Notes: generated by a model not told the origin, from the sequence alone. Positions 8,551-18,083 are shown, counted from the first letter of the stretch. The stretch: DNA of 64,000 nt from Oceanobacillus jordanicus (GCF_022095695.1 NZ_JAIFZM010000010.1:1-64000); one strand, 5' to 3'. A program made the numbers and translations.

Positions 8551-9676
8551 GAAAAAAGAAGGTTATATTGTAATTGGTGGCGGTATACTAGGTGCCTCCA
8601 CCGCTTTTCATCTTGCTAGTAGTGGGAAAGCTGTTACGCTAATTGACCGAAAGGATACAGGACAGGCAACAGATGCTGCTGCAGGAATCGTCTGTCCTTG
8701 GCTTTCCCAGAGAAGAAATAAGGCCTGGTACCAGCTCGCTAAAGGTGGAGCAAAAATCTACCCGGAAATAATTAACAAGTTGCGAGAACTTGGAGAGGTC
8801 GACACCGGCTATGAGCGAGTCGGTGCAATTAGCCTGCATTCAGATGAAAAGAAACTTAATGCCATGAAGGAAAGGGCATTAAAAAGAAGAGAAGATGCAC
8901 CTGAAATTGGCAATATAACGATATTAAACGAAGAAGAAACAAAACAAGCCTTCCCTTTGATTGGTGAAGGATATGGCTCTGTTCATGTAAGCGGAGCTGC
9001 TCGCGTTGACGGCCGAAAACTACGCGATGCCTTAATCAGTGGTGCAAAAAAGCTTGGAGCACAAATAGTCAAGGGTGATGCTAGCCTTGTTGCTGAGAAT
9101 GGTAAAGTAACCGGTGTACGTGTGGATGATGAGTTGTATGAGGCCGGTACAGTGATCGCTACAACAGGAGCCTGGATGGGAGAATTATTTAAACCATTGG
9201 GAATCTCTTTTGATGTTAAACCACAACGAGCCCAACTCATGCATCTACAAGTTGCTGGGTATGATACAGCAAAATGGCCTGTTGTCATGCCGCCAACCAA
9301 TCAATACATGCTCGCTTTCAAGGATCAACGCCTCGTAATCGGAGCCACACATGAAGACGACACAGGCTTTAATCCAAGGGTAACAGCAGGCGGACTTTAC
9401 GAAGTACTCAGTAAAGCTCTACAGGTTTCCCCTCAACTGGAAAACGCGACCGTTCTTGAAACAAGAGTAGGCTTTCGCCCTGTCACACCTGGATTTCTAC
9501 CAGTAGTTGGCATGGTACCTGGCGTTTCTGGACTCTTTGCCGCAAATGGACTAGGTGCCTCTGGTCTTACGATGGGGCCATACATAGGGGCAGAGCTTGC
9601 AAAGATGGCCCAGGGAATTGAATCAGAAATTGATCCCGCAAATTATCCTATAGCTGAGGCTGTTAAAAAGCTTTAG
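8534..9676 (+). CDS. FAD-dependent oxidoreductase (DAO/glycine-oxidase-like)
   Basis: A 380-residue flavoprotein of the D-amino-acid oxidase superfamily, which oxidises secondary or primary amines, D-amino acids, glycine or sarcosine. The FAD motif GGGILGAS is at the N-terminus. The C-terminal GFRPVTPGFLPVVG and NGLGASGLTMGP segments are typical. The apparent start is a TTG at 8534 inside the DinB gene, with a weak AAAGG upstream. No better start exists before the FAD motif, so the exact N-terminus is uncertain. Overlap with the DinB gene suggests a joint role. The substrate is unknown. Confidence 0.8.
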   Translation: MSTNYKKKEGYIVIGGGILGASTAFHLASSGKAVTLIDRKDTGQATDAAAGIVCPWLSQRRNKAWYQLAKGGAKIYPEIINKLRELGEVDTGYERVGAISLHSDEKKLNAMKERALKRREDAPEIGNITILNEEETKQAFPLIGEGYGSVHVSGAARVDGRKLRDALISGAKKLGAQIVKGDASLVAENGKVTGVRVDDELYEAGTVIATTGAWMGELFKPLGISFDVKPQRAQLMHLQVAGYDTAKWPVVMPPTNQYMLAFKDQRLVIGATHEDDTGFNPRVTAGGLYEVLSKALQVSPQLENATVLETRVGFRPVTPGFLPVVGMVPGVSGLFAANGLGASGLTMGPYIGAELAKMAQGIESEIDPANYPIAEAVKKL

Positions 9677-9695
9677 GTTAGATGGTATGGGTGTG

Positions 9696-9727
9696 AAGCG
9701 TCTCCTTTTTTGGAGGCGCTTTTTTTG
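9696..9727 (+). terminator. Terminator after the FAD oxidase
   Basis: A stem of AAGCGTCTCC with GGAGGCGCTT (one G-T pair) and a T-rich loop, followed by seven Ts. It lies 20 bases after the stop codon. Confidence 0.85.
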
Positions 9728-9837
9728 TTGTTGGTGCGTCACTTTTGTGGGCTGTGGCGTCTCTCCCGTGTGTGGCTGCGTCTTTTGTGAATGAGGGCTG
9801 CCTCTCTTCTCTAGGCCGAAGCTCCATCATAAAACGT

Positions 9838-10173
9838 TGGCTTCACTTTATGGTGCTCTGGTTTCACTTTGTGAGGCTCTGGTTTCACTTTGCGGTGCCC
9901 TGGCTTCACTTTGTGGGGCTCTGGTTTCACTTTGTGGGGCTCTGGTTTCACTTTGTGGGGCTCTGGTTTCACTTTGCGGGGCTCTGGTTTCACTTTGTGA
10001 GGCTCTGGTTTCACTTTTCGGTGCCCTGGCTTCACTTTGCGGTGCCCTGGTTTCACTTTGCGGTACTCTGGTTTCACTTTGCCCCGCTCTCGATTCACTC
10101 TGCCTCCCTCTCGATTCACTCTGCCTCCCTCTCGATTCACTCTGCCCATCTCCAGATTCACTTCCAACACCTC
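9838..10173. repeat. Tandem array of sixteen 21-bp units
   Basis: Sixteen contiguous, imperfect 21-bp units. Units 1-12 follow the pattern TGGTTTCACTTTGYGGKGCTC. Units 13-16 drift to TCGATTCACTCTGCCTCCCTC and then to a degenerate last unit. Because the unit is seven codons long and stop-free in several frames, long open frames of heptapeptide repeats appear on both strands. None has a ribosome binding site or a natural start, and I do not call them genes. The array fills the spacer between two terminators, so transcription through it is not expected. Confidence 0.95.
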
Positions 10174-10187
10174 TCCCCATGGAATAC

Positions 10188-10219
10188 AAAAAAGGCTGCC
10201 GAATCGGCAGCCTTTTTCT
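10188..10219. terminator. Bidirectional terminator downstream of the usp gene
   Basis: AAAAAGGCTGCCGA pairs with TCGGCAGCCTTTTT with almost no loop bases beyond the stem top. It lies 23 bases after the usp stop at 10242 on the minus strand and has T tracts in both directions. Confidence 0.9.
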
Positions 10220-10241
10220 ATATCATTTGTTATCTACTATT

Positions 10242-10661
10242 CTATTTCACAATTAATACGGGACATTCTACGCGTTTTGCCACTTTGTGGCTCACGCTTC
10301 CGAGGATAAAGGTCTGCAGGTTGTTCAGCCCTCTACTTCCTAGCACTACGCCATCTATTTCATTATTGTTGGCATAATTGACTAAAGTAGGACCTGCTTC
10401 TCCATGCAAAATCTTAATCTCGTATTGAATATCGGTTTTATTCAATAATTCTTTAACAGCCTTTAGTTTATCATTACGCATTTTTTTTAGGGCGAATTTG
10501 TCCGTTGCATGTAGCACATCTGACTTCGCTTTATTGCCATCCACAACGTACACAACATTAATGACTCCATTAAACTTCTCAGCAAGCTCTATAGCATAAT
10601 TTGCTGAGCGAATGGAATGCTCTGATCCATCTACAGCCAATAGTATTCTTTTAAACACCAT
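10242..10661 (-). CDS. Universal stress protein (UspA family)
   Basis: A 139-residue single-domain Usp protein. It begins with VFKRILLAVDGS, the first strand of the fold, and keeps the ATP-binding G-2x-G-9x-G-S/T motif as GSRGLNNLQTFILGS near the C-terminus, so it probably binds ATP. The ATG at 10661 is preferred because GAGG lies six bases upstream. A GTG two codons earlier is too close to the binding site. It follows the SulP transporter gene by 38 bases on the same strand, an operon in which the Usp protein may modulate the transporter. Confidence 0.88.
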   Translation of the reverse strand: MVFKRILLAVDGSEHSIRSANYAIELAEKFNGVINVVYVVDGNKAKSDVLHATDKFALKKMRNDKLKAVKELLNKTDIQYEIKILHGEAGPTLVNYANNNEIDGVVLGSRGLNNLQTFILGSVSHKVAKRVECPVLIVK

Positions 10662-10699
10662 AACCACCCTCTACAGATTCTGATAAAAGCACTTAATAA

Positions 10700-12160
10700 T
10701 TAATGTCCTGACGCCTTCGATAAACCACCAATACGTTGAACTAAATTTTTACTTGCTTCATTTAAACCCGTGAACTCCACGTTAATCTGGTGTTGTTCAA
10801 ACTTGGCTTGAATCTTATCAAGCGCCCCTACTGCTGAGTCATCCCATAAATGCGCACGACTTAGATCAATTTCTACTTCCTTAACAGTGTCAGCGAAAAC
10901 AAACTTCGCTGTAAAATCACTTACTGAAGCAAAAAACAACTGACCTTCAATACGATAAACTCTTTTTTGTTCTCGCATCATTAACTCATCCGTAACCTTT
11001 ACCTTGGATATTTTAGCAGCAAAGAAAATTGCACTTAATAGTACACCAGCAAGTACACCTTTAGATAAATCATGTGTGTAAAGTACTACAGCAACGGTTG
11101 TTAGCATGACAACTGCATCTGTCCTTGGCAATTTATGCAAGTTACGTATCGAGGACCAATCAAATGTACCAATAGATACCATAAACATAACACCAGCTAA
11201 GGCAGCCATTGGAATTTGCACAACAAGTCCGCCTAGTACAATAATCAAAAACATTAAGAACGATCCAGCAACCAATGCAGATAAACGGCCTCTACCACCA
11301 GACTTCACATTGATGACAGACTGACCAATCATGGCACAACCAGCCATTCCACCGAAAAAGCCTGCAACAATATTGGCAATCCCTTGTCCGCGACTTTCTT
11401 TGTTCTTATTACTCTCTGTATCTGTCATATCATCTACGATATTAGCAGTTAACAAGGATTCTAGTAATCCTACAATAGCTAAAGCCAGAGAGTATGGGAA
11501 AATAATCATCAACGTTTCAAACGTAAACGGAATAGAAGGAATTAAGAAGATAGGCAATTGCTGTTTCAATGCACCCATATCTCCGACTGTTCCAATATCT
11601 ATTTTACCAAAAATTACGATTGCTGTGACGACAATAATTGCTACCAAAGCAGAAGGTACTGCCTTGGTAATCCTAGGCAATAGATAAATAATAGCCAAGG
11701 TAAGACCAACAAGTGCATACATAATCCAGCTTTCCCCTTGGAAATGCGGAATCTGTGCTGTAAATATTAGAATGGCTAGTGAGTTAACAAAGCCTACCAT
11801 CACCGAACGTGGTACAAACTTCATAGCTCTTGCTAGCTTAAAAACGCCAAAAATGATTTGGATGATACCTGTAAGAATCGTTGCTGCAAACAAATACTGC
11901 AACCCATGATCCGCAACGAGATTTACCATGAGTAACGCCATTGCTCCGGTTGCCGCAGAGATCATACCCGGTCTCCCTCCGACAAAAGCAATTACAACTG
12001 CAATACAAAAAGATGCATATAATCCAATCATTGGATCAACACCCGCTATGATTGAAAAGGCTATTGCTTCTGGGATTAAAGCCAGTGCAACTACTAAACC
12101 TGCCAGGACATCCCCTTTGACATTGCCAAACCATTCATTCTTCAATTGTTCTACTTTCAA
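10700..12160 (-). CDS. SulP family anion transporter with STAS domain
   Basis: A 486-residue SLC26/SulP transporter. The membrane domain of about 380 residues starts with the conserved [19 protein letters not shown], and the glycine-rich [20 protein letters not shown] segment is also typical. A cytoplasmic STAS domain occupies about residues 395-480. Such proteins carry sulfate, bicarbonate or other anions with sodium or protons, and the substrate cannot be read from sequence. The start is TTG with AGAGG upstream. The usp gene follows in the same operon. Confidence 0.88.
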   Translation of the reverse strand: MKVEQLKNEWFGNVKGDVLAGLVVALALIPEAIAFSIIAGVDPMIGLYASFCIAVVIAFVGGRPGMISAATGAMALLMVNLVADHGLQYLFAATILTGIIQIIFGVFKLARAMKFVPRSVMVGFVNSLAILIFTAQIPHFQGESWIMYALVGLTLAIIYLLPRITKAVPSALVAIIVVTAIVIFGKIDIGTVGDMGALKQQLPIFLIPSIPFTFETLMIIFPYSLALAIVGLLESLLTANIVDDMTDTESNKNKESRGQGIANIVAGFFGGMAGCAMIGQSVINVKSGGRGRLSALVAGSFLMFLIIVLGGLVVQIPMAALAGVMFMVSIGTFDWSSIRNLHKLPRTDAVVMLTTVAVVLYTHDLSKGVLAGVLLSAIFFAAKISKVKVTDELMMREQKRVYRIEGQLFFASVSDFTAKFVFADTVKEVEIDLSRAHLWDDSAVGALDKIQAKFEQHQINVEFTGLNEASKNLVQRIGGLSKASGH

Positions 12161-12420
12161 CTATTCAACCTCTTTTCATATATATTCAAGCCAACTTATG
12201 GCATGTTCCGTAGATAACTAAGAAATCATACCATAATTACTCACATTTCACAAAACACGAAGAAAGCGTAATCAAAAGGTGCTTACGTCTATTTTTATTG
12301 TTTTTCTTCTATTTTCTCTTGATTTTAGTAGTAGGCCCATTCTCTATAAAAATGGTGGCTTTATTTACGTTTAAAATCAAGGTATACTTACATGTGAAAT
12401 GAGTGAAAGAAGGTGAAGAA

Positions 12421-12591
12421 ATGAAAGGAAGAATTGCAGTATTTGTTATTATTTTAGTTACGATTATTGCCATGTTCCTATGTTGGCTATGGCTTCAGGA
12501 TGTTATCGAGGATTATGATTTGGAAAGAGCACTTGGGGGGACGAAGGTTGGGGATTACGAGCACAATCCGGGTGACTCCCAGTTATCATAA
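12421..12591 (+). CDS. Small single-pass membrane protein, unknown
   Basis: A 56-residue protein. One strongly hydrophobic helix at about residues 5-28 (IAVFVIILVTIIAMFLCWLW) is followed by an acidic, glycine-containing tail. The ATG is preceded by AGAAGGTG six bases away, and an upstream GTG at 12403 is less likely. It is divergent from sulP. No family is recognised. The good ribosome binding site and the amphipathic layout favour a real gene. Confidence 0.55.
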   Translation: MKGRIAVFVIILVTIIAMFLCWLWLQDVIEDYDLERALGGTKVGDYEHNPGDSQLS

Positions 12592-12702
12592 ATGTTTTGC
12601 CATGTTGAACTCTTAATATCGGGATGAATTTAATTCTGATATGCCTCGAGGCAAGGCTTTCTACTTGGGGCTTACGATGTTCTGTCACACAAGCATTTCT
12701 TA

Positions 12703-13383
12703 TCATAGCTTCTCTTCCATCGTTTGCATAGTGATACGGAGCAGAACGGGATACGACGAAGCTGGAACAACATAATCTGGATTGGAATTATGCCTTTCTA
12801 GAAACTGCCGAAACCTTCCCATTAACTCTGGTACGATTGTTACGGGAAGATGAAAGAGCCTGCCTTGCGTGGTATAAACATTGTTTCCAACAGGTAACAG
12901 GATGCCGCTTATGATCTCACCCATTTTAGGAGTTTGGAATATTTCATTAAAAATAAATACCTTTTTCTCCTCTTTTAAAAATACGTCTTGAACGTGGAAT
13001 AACCGGTTATACTTTCTATCTATCTTGACTACACGATAAAACCCTGGCGTGATACTTAGCCAACTATTCAAGTGTGCCTGCACAACCTTGTCTGCCTTAG
13101 TCCATTTTTTATTATGTACTTCCAAATAATCCTGGTAGATGGTCATACCATGGGGAGCTTGCGGGTAGCAAAATAATAGCCACCAAATGATTTGGGGAAA
13201 AGCTTTATCAAACAACACTTCAGGAACATTCATTTGCTTTAGTAATTTTTCAATTTCTTCCCGCAATAACTGGTCATACTTTTCAATGGAAAATAAGAAC
13301 AAATCATCCAAGATAAACAGTATTTCCTTTGTAGACTGCTGCGTATCATGTAATTCATCTAAACTTCTACCGTTATTCAACAC
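12703..13383 (-). CDS. Protein of unknown function
   Basis: A 226-residue soluble protein, rich in aromatic residues and with no membrane segments. The N-terminal third is a charged helical region (LLREEIEKLLKQM) and the rest looks like mixed alpha/beta. I do not recognise a catalytic motif. The start is GTG at 13383 with AAGGGGG about eight bases upstream. It stands alone, downstream of the CDF/YczE pair but 180 bases away from it. Confidence 0.6.
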   Translation of the reverse strand: MLNNGRSLDELHDTQQSTKEILFILDDLFLFSIEKYDQLLREEIEKLLKQMNVPEVLFDKAFPQIIWWLLFCYPQAPHGMTIYQDYLEVHNKKWTKADKVVQAHLNSWLSITPGFYRVVKIDRKYNRLFHVQDVFLKEEKKVFIFNEIFQTPKMGEIISGILLPVGNNVYTTQGRLFHLPVTIVPELMGRFRQFLERHNSNPDYVVPASSYPVLLRITMQTMEEKL

Positions 13384-13566
13384 CTGGAAACCCCCTTCGT
13401 GAATTCACCCTATCTTATCACGAAAAAAGCTACAAATCAGGTTGGTATAATCCCATTTCCACTACTATAAACCCCTTGAAAATAACTTTCTCCCTTAAGG
13501 AAAAGCCCGTTATCTTTCCCTTATAAGTACTAGAAATGTGATTATAAACGTTTAAATCTTGATTTC

Positions 13567-14553
13567 TTACTCATCCGTTTTAGGAATATTACGCTGTTTG
13601 CCTTTTTCTTCCCGACTCTTCTCCCCATCGTCCTCTATAATTCCTAGTAGTACATCTGCTACTTCGGATTGGCGTAAAAGCGTATCGGACAACTCAAACT
13701 TAATATCATCTGCTTTTGCCAGGCTAAGCCCTTTTTTTAGTTCAACTGTTCCCTCAACATGGTATAGACGACCTTCCTGCACAATTCGAATTCGATGAAT
13801 ATCCACTACGTCTTCATGGTCTAAAAGTATCGTTGTGAGCTTGTCTTGAACCTCTGCTGGTGCTGAAACTCCGATTAAACCGATCATATTGTCATAACCC
13901 ACTCGAAAAGCGACAAACAACATTAAACACCCAATTAACATAGAAATTAAACCATCTGCTTGCAAAATACCAAAAAACTGCGAAAGCACTATACCAACCA
14001 TTGCTAGGAGTGCACCTGATGTTGCAACAAGATCCTCATAAAAGACAAGTCGTGTAGCAGGCGACGCCTTCTTGACATTTTTAAAAGCTACGGTTATTAC
14101 ATTACTTGATTCATCCGTTTTACTTTCACTTCTTATTTCCCGCATCGCTTTAAAAAGAATTAATCCATCAATGATTAAGGAGGCAAGTAATACAATAAAG
14201 TTTAACAGTAAGCCATCTGATTCCTCAGGATCCTGAAATAAATGCCATCCTTTTAATATTGTCTCATAAGCCATCACGGTTACGACAATCACAGCGACCA
14301 TACAAAAGATATTAATGACTCTTCCAAAACCTGACGGGAATCGTTTGGATGGAGGAAACTCAGCCAATACACTACCAAAAAATACAAACCCCTGATTTAC
14401 AGCATCGGCAAGGGAATGCATAGAGGATGCAAACATGGAACCATTTCCACTAAATGCTGCAGCTATTCCCTTTATCCCGGCTAAAAAGGCATTTCCTAGG
14501 GCAGCAATACCCGAAGATGTATTTCCTTTACGTACCTTTTCTATGATACTCAT
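13567..14553 (-). CDS. Cation diffusion facilitator family transporter
   Basis: A 328-residue CDF protein, a proton-coupled exporter of divalent metals. The transmembrane metal site in helix 2 is seen as SMHSLADAVNQ, where H and D are the classical HxxxD pair. The matching site in helix 5 is DLVATSGAL. A long cytoplasmic C-terminal domain is followed by a hydrophilic tail (GEKSREEKGKQR). The family covers Zn, Fe, Co and Mn exporters, and the metal is not assigned. The gene follows the YczE-like gene by 23 bases and is probably in its operon. Confidence 0.85.
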   Translation of the reverse strand: MSIIEKVRKGNTSSGIAALGNAFLAGIKGIAAAFSGNGSMFASSMHSLADAVNQGFVFFGSVLAEFPPSKRFPSGFGRVINIFCMVAVIVVTVMAYETILKGWHLFQDPEESDGLLLNFIVLLASLIIDGLILFKAMREIRSESKTDESSNVITVAFKNVKKASPATRLVFYEDLVATSGALLAMVGIVLSQFFGILQADGLISMLIGCLMLFVAFRVGYDNMIGLIGVSAPAEVQDKLTTILLDHEDVVDIHRIRIVQEGRLYHVEGTVELKKGLSLAKADDIKFELSDTLLRQSEVADVLLGIIEDDGEKSREEKGKQRNIPKTDE

Positions 14554-14576
14554 GTAAATTCCATCCCTTTCTGAAG

Positions 14577-15221
14577 TTATGCTCCCGTTTTATGGAGGCC
14601 TTTCTCTTCTATTGAGGCTTCCATTTTATTTAAATGTCCACCAAGTAGCTTATACGTAAACTGAAAGATAGGACTTTGAATAAAGGTGAAGATAAAAGTA
14701 AAAAGAAAAACAGGCCCACCAAGCAACAGACCAATGAGTAATACAAGACATTCTGTTATAATACGCACTTTTCCTACAGAAGCACCGAGCTTATCAGAAA
14801 TGGAGAGCATGAATCCGTCCCTTGGACCTGATCCAACTCCAGCTGAGTTGTAGATTCCCCCACCAATTCCCATTAAAATAATTCCTGAAATAATGACGAT
14901 TACATCTAGCCAGCTTTCACTCGCATGTGGTAAGAAATCTAGAAATAAGAAAAAATCCACAAACACACCAACGAGGATGCCATTTAAAAACGTACCTAGT
15001 CTTATATAACTTTTATCCAGAATCCAAGAGACAATAATTAGGATTACAGAAATAATAATTGCCCAAGACCCAATTGATAACCCTAGTTTTTCATATAGTG
15101 CTACATTTAATACGTCCCAAGGATGAATTCCCAAATGTTGCATGTTTATCGCTATACTGATGCCTATACTAAATAGAATTAAACCAAAGAAAAACACACT
15201 CCAGCGGATCGTCTTTATCAT
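14577..15221 (-). CDS. YczE/YyaS/YitT family membrane protein
   Basis: A 214-residue polytopic membrane protein with five or six helices. It matches the YczE-like family by GIHPWDVLNVALYEKLGLSIG near residue 32 and the glycine-rich loop GVGSGPRDGFMLSISDKLG near residue 128. YczE proteins are poorly understood. In Bacillus one member is linked to surfactin and lipopeptide production. AAGGGG lies upstream of the ATG. It is the first gene of a two-gene unit with the CDF transporter. Confidence 0.8.
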   Translation of the reverse strand: MIKTIRWSVFFFGLILFSIGISIAINMQHLGIHPWDVLNVALYEKLGLSIGSWAIIISVILIIVSWILDKSYIRLGTFLNGILVGVFVDFFLFLDFLPHASESWLDVIVIISGIILMGIGGGIYNSAGVGSGPRDGFMLSISDKLGASVGKVRIITECLVLLIGLLLGGPVFLFTFIFTFIQSPIFQFTYKLLGGHLNKMEASIEEKGLHKTGA

Positions 15222-15414
15222 AAAACCCCTTCTCTCTTGCTAAAATATTAAAAATCGTCTTCAATTTTTTTAAAAATCAAAACTCCAATTTAGTTTATCA
15301 TTTTTCCTATAAATGTGTAGATAGTTTTCAAAGGATGATAAGCAAAATCCTTCATGTTTTTTTACATTTTATGTCATACTATTAATTGTACAGAATAGGA
15401 AAGAAGGAATTTAC

Positions 15415-16314
15415 ATGAACTTTTCAACTATCACAATCGCAGGAAGTGGTGTGTTAGGTAGTCAAATCGCCTATCAAACTGCATTTAAGGGATTCGATGT
15501 TACGGTATATGACATTAACGATGAAGCCCTAGAGAAGGCGAAAGAGAGAATTGAAAAACTAAAAGAACGCTATCAAGAGGATCTCGGTGCTTCAGAACAA
15601 GCTGTTAATAATGCGTACAATCGTATCGCGTTTCAGTCTGATCTAGCGAAGGCAGTTTCAGATGCAGACCTTGTTATCGAAGCGATTCCAGAGGTCGTAA
15701 AAATTAAAACAGAATTTTATAATGAGCTAGGAAAAGTAGCTCCTCACAGAACTGTTTTTGCTACAAACTCATCCACCTTATTACCAAGCCAATTTGCAGA
15801 GGCAACTGGTCGTCCAGAAAAGTTTCTTGCCTTGCACTTTGCCAATGAAATATGGATAAACAACACAGCTGAAATTATGAAGCATCCTGGTACTGATAAC
15901 GATGTGTTTGACGAAGTAAGTCAGTTTGCAAAAGCAATTGGAATGGTTGCACTACCATTACACAAGGAGCAACCAGGTTACATTCTTAACTCTCTATTAG
16001 TTCCATTATTAGATGCTGCAGAGCTACTCCTTTCTAAGGAAGTAGCAGATGTTGAAACAATTGATAAAACGTGGATGATTGCTACTGGAGCTCCAAAAGG
16101 ACCTTTCGCCATCCTAGATGTAGTCGGAATTACGACTTCTTATAATATCGTAAATGCAAAAGCCGAAGCGACCGGTAATGAAGAGTTTAAAAAGCTGGCA
16201 AACTTGCTCAAAACGGAGTATATCGACAAAGGTAAACTTGGTACCGCAACGGGAGAAGGATTCTACAAGTATCCAAACCCAAGCTTTGAAGAGCCTGATT
16301 TCTTAAAAAACTAA
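15415..16314 (+). CDS. 3-Hydroxyacyl-CoA dehydrogenase family protein
   Basis: A 299-residue NAD-dependent dehydrogenase. The Rossmann motif IAGSGVLGSQIA is at the N-terminus, and the catalytic histidine segment is LALHFANEIW, with the following N as in the HFxNP motif of 3-hydroxybutyryl-CoA dehydrogenases (the P is replaced). The C-terminal dimer domain carries GYILNSLLVPLLDAAE and the ATGAPKGPFAILD turn. It oxidises or reduces 3-hydroxyacyl-CoA esters in fatty-acid or butanoate metabolism. It has AAGAAGGAA upstream of ATG and is monocistronic. Confidence 0.85.
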   Translation: MNFSTITIAGSGVLGSQIAYQTAFKGFDVTVYDINDEALEKAKERIEKLKERYQEDLGASEQAVNNAYNRIAFQSDLAKAVSDADLVIEAIPEVVKIKTEFYNELGKVAPHRTVFATNSSTLLPSQFAEATGRPEKFLALHFANEIWINNTAEIMKHPGTDNDVFDEVSQFAKAIGMVALPLHKEQPGYILNSLLVPLLDAAELLLSKEVADVETIDKTWMIATGAPKGPFAILDVVGITTSYNIVNAKAEATGNEEFKKLANLLKTEYIDKGKLGTATGEGFYKYPNPSFEEPDFLKN

Positions 16315-16320
16315 ACGAAT

Positions 16321-16360
16321 GGCGTCTGTTACGTGAGTACTACGTAATAGGCGCCTTTTT
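16321..16360 (+). terminator. Terminator after the hydroxyacyl-CoA dehydrogenase
   Basis: GGCGTCTGTTACGT pairs with ACGTAATAGGCGCC with small bulges, followed by seven Ts. It starts seven bases after the stop codon. Confidence 0.85.
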
Positions 16361-16419
16361 TTATATTTCCTAGGTATGTTTTGCTTACGGAAGTTAGGTG
16401 AAAAAATAGTATAAAATTT

Positions 16420-16450
16420 AAAAGGCCGGGACATAACGTCCCGGCCTTTT
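16420..16450. terminator. Hairpin at the left end of repeat copy B
   Basis: A 13-bp perfect stem (AAAAGGCCGGGAC) with loop ATAAC and a flanking T tract on each strand. It is also part of the dispersed repeat, since copy C has the same hairpin with compensating base changes. Confidence 0.8.
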
Positions 16451-16837
16451 ATAAACGCAAACAATAATAAACAAACTGCTTAATTACCGCTCCGGAAAAT
16501 ACTACGCGTTCCGTGGGCACGGCCTTAGTCTCGGGCCAACAGGATGTTGGTCACGAAGGCGTTGCCACAGGACGTGGCGATCTTAGCCTTTGATCCTTCT
16601 CTATCTTGCGGGGCCTTCGGACTCGTGCTGTTCCCACTGGACAAGTAAGGCTTCGTCAGCGATTCATCGCACGCAGAAAATGCGATTGCATTTTCAAGGA
16701 GTCTCCGCATTTTTCCTTCGCTAAAGTGTGATTCAGATACCAAGAAAATAAAGGCTATCGGATGTATTCGAACTTTTTCTGCAATAATCCGATGGAATGT
16801 CAGGTTTTTTCTTGTTTAATTTTCTTGTGCCTCATTA
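16424..16837 (+). repeat. Dispersed repeat, copy B (414 bp)
   Basis: Begins with a terminator-like hairpin (AAAAGGCCGGGAC...GTCCCGGCCTTTT at 16420-16450), then runs through a core nearly identical to copy C and, inverted, to copy A. The left end GGCCGGGACATAA is matched imperfectly by TTGTGCCTCATTA at the right end (8 of 13 in inverted alignment), while copy C keeps the pair at 12 of 13. The core holds hairpins CCAACAGGATGTTGG and GCCACAGGACGTGGC. A minus-strand open frame inside it has no independent support. There is no transposase gene. Confidence 0.85.
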
Positions 16838-16886
16838 TATGTTCTCATATATTTCAACTAAAGAGGAGTAGTGATTTCTTTAGAAA

Positions 16887-18083
16887 TTATTCTTCCTCTA
16901 CTTTTGCTTTTTGGACTAATGCTTCAGGGATCATTTCAAAGCCCTCAATCATTGTGTTCTCTTCCAATTCGATCATAAGACTTAGTTTTCCATCAAAATG
17001 AATTTGCTTCACAAATCGTAAGTCTTCTGGGCTTACTTTTATGTCTGCCACTTTCGTCTTAATCTTAATGGATTTTTTATTGTATTTTGGAATGATACTA
17101 CTTGCTTTTAACTCATATTTTTCATCGTCAATCACTGTCTTAAACGCAGTTTCAACCTTTTCTGTATCAACGTCCTCTATCCCACTGCTTTTCAGAACAC
17201 TTTCCACATCTTTATAATCCAACCTTGGTATATCATCTTCTTCATGCTCTTCAATTACCCGATGAATTTCATCATACACATTAGAAAGCGTGGACGTATT
17301 AATTTGATCTCCGCTAACCTTTTTGACAATCTCCTCGAATACTACCTTATCATCTTCTGCTGTCATCGTTTCTTCCGCATTCAAAACTTCCTCAATAAAA
17401 TGGTAATTCAGTTCATATGCTTTTCCAGCAGAGTAAAGAACATGGTTTACATCCGCTACGTTCTCTGTAAAGGTTGGAAATAAAAAGCCGGAAATCGGCG
17501 CCTTAAGATTAATAACAGGGTCCACCACGATGTTATATTTAAATTCCTTTTCTACATAGTCAAACAACAGCTCTTTTTTGGGATCCTGTGTTTTATTCAT
17601 ACTACATAAAATAAACTTATTGGAGTAAACTGCATCTCGGGAGCTTTCTTCTGTATCTTCATTGCTTCGTTTCATCGGCTTCATATATTCACCTTGTATA
17701 AAAGTAACCACAATATCCATTTCATATTGCTTATCCTTTAACATTTTTTCCACAAGACGCAACATTTGGCCTTTCCATTCTTCCGTATCATTACTCAATA
17801 TTCCTTGATGCAAGATAAGCTGGCTACTATCCTCTACATCACGTTGAAATTTCAATTCAAATAATTTCTCATCAAGCTGTCCTGTTAGCACTTTTTTAAA
17901 ATTGGTCATAAATAAATCTTTTTGTTCCTCTTCAAGTAAGTCGAAGGGCACACTCTGATGATGATAGATTTCACTCGATTCTTTCATGATATATACGTTA
18001 AAGATATCGTTTATTTTCAACAAATCGTTATTTATTTTAAACTGCTTTCGAATATTTGCGATGTCTTTTTTGTTCAACTTCAT
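16887..18083 (-). CDS. DUF4317 family protein
   Basis: A 398-residue soluble protein of unknown function. It starts KLNKKDIANIRKQFK, the signature beginning of DUF4317 proteins of Bacillota. It is acidic, has no membrane segment, and contains a central cysteine-bearing strand (FILCSMNK) and a C-terminal region rich in lysine and glutamate. The ATG at 18083 has AGGAG upstream. A reading starting 18 residues earlier lacks a binding site and family support. No partner gene is nearby. Confidence 0.8.
   Translation of the reverse strand: MKLNKKDIANIRKQFKINNDLLKINDIFNVYIMKESSEIYHHQSVPFDLLEEEQKDLFMTNFKKVLTGQLDEKLFELKFQRDVEDSSQLILHQGILSNDTEEWKGQMLRLVEKMLKDKQYEMDIVVTFIQGEYMKPMKRSNEDTEESSRDAVYSNKFILCSMNKTQDPKKELLFDYVEKEFKYNIVVDPVINLKAPISGFLFPTFTENVADVNHVLYSAGKAYELNYHFIEEVLNAEETMTAEDDKVVFEEIVKKVSGDQINTSTLSNVYDEIHRVIEEHEEDDIPRLDYKDVESVLKSSGIEDVDTEKVETAFKTVIDDEKYELKASSIIPKYNKKSIKIKTKVADIKVSPEDLRFVKQIHFDGKLSLMIELEENTMIEGFEMIPEALVQKAKVEEE

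Noticed and set aside
9838-10173. CRISPR-like appearance of the tandem arrays
   Set aside because: Units are contiguous without unique spacers, too short, and there are no cas genes.
9745-10377. Several long open frames on both strands over the 9.8 kb tandem array
   Set aside because: They arise because the 21-bp unit is seven stop-free codons. None has a ribosome binding site, and strands and frames conflict.
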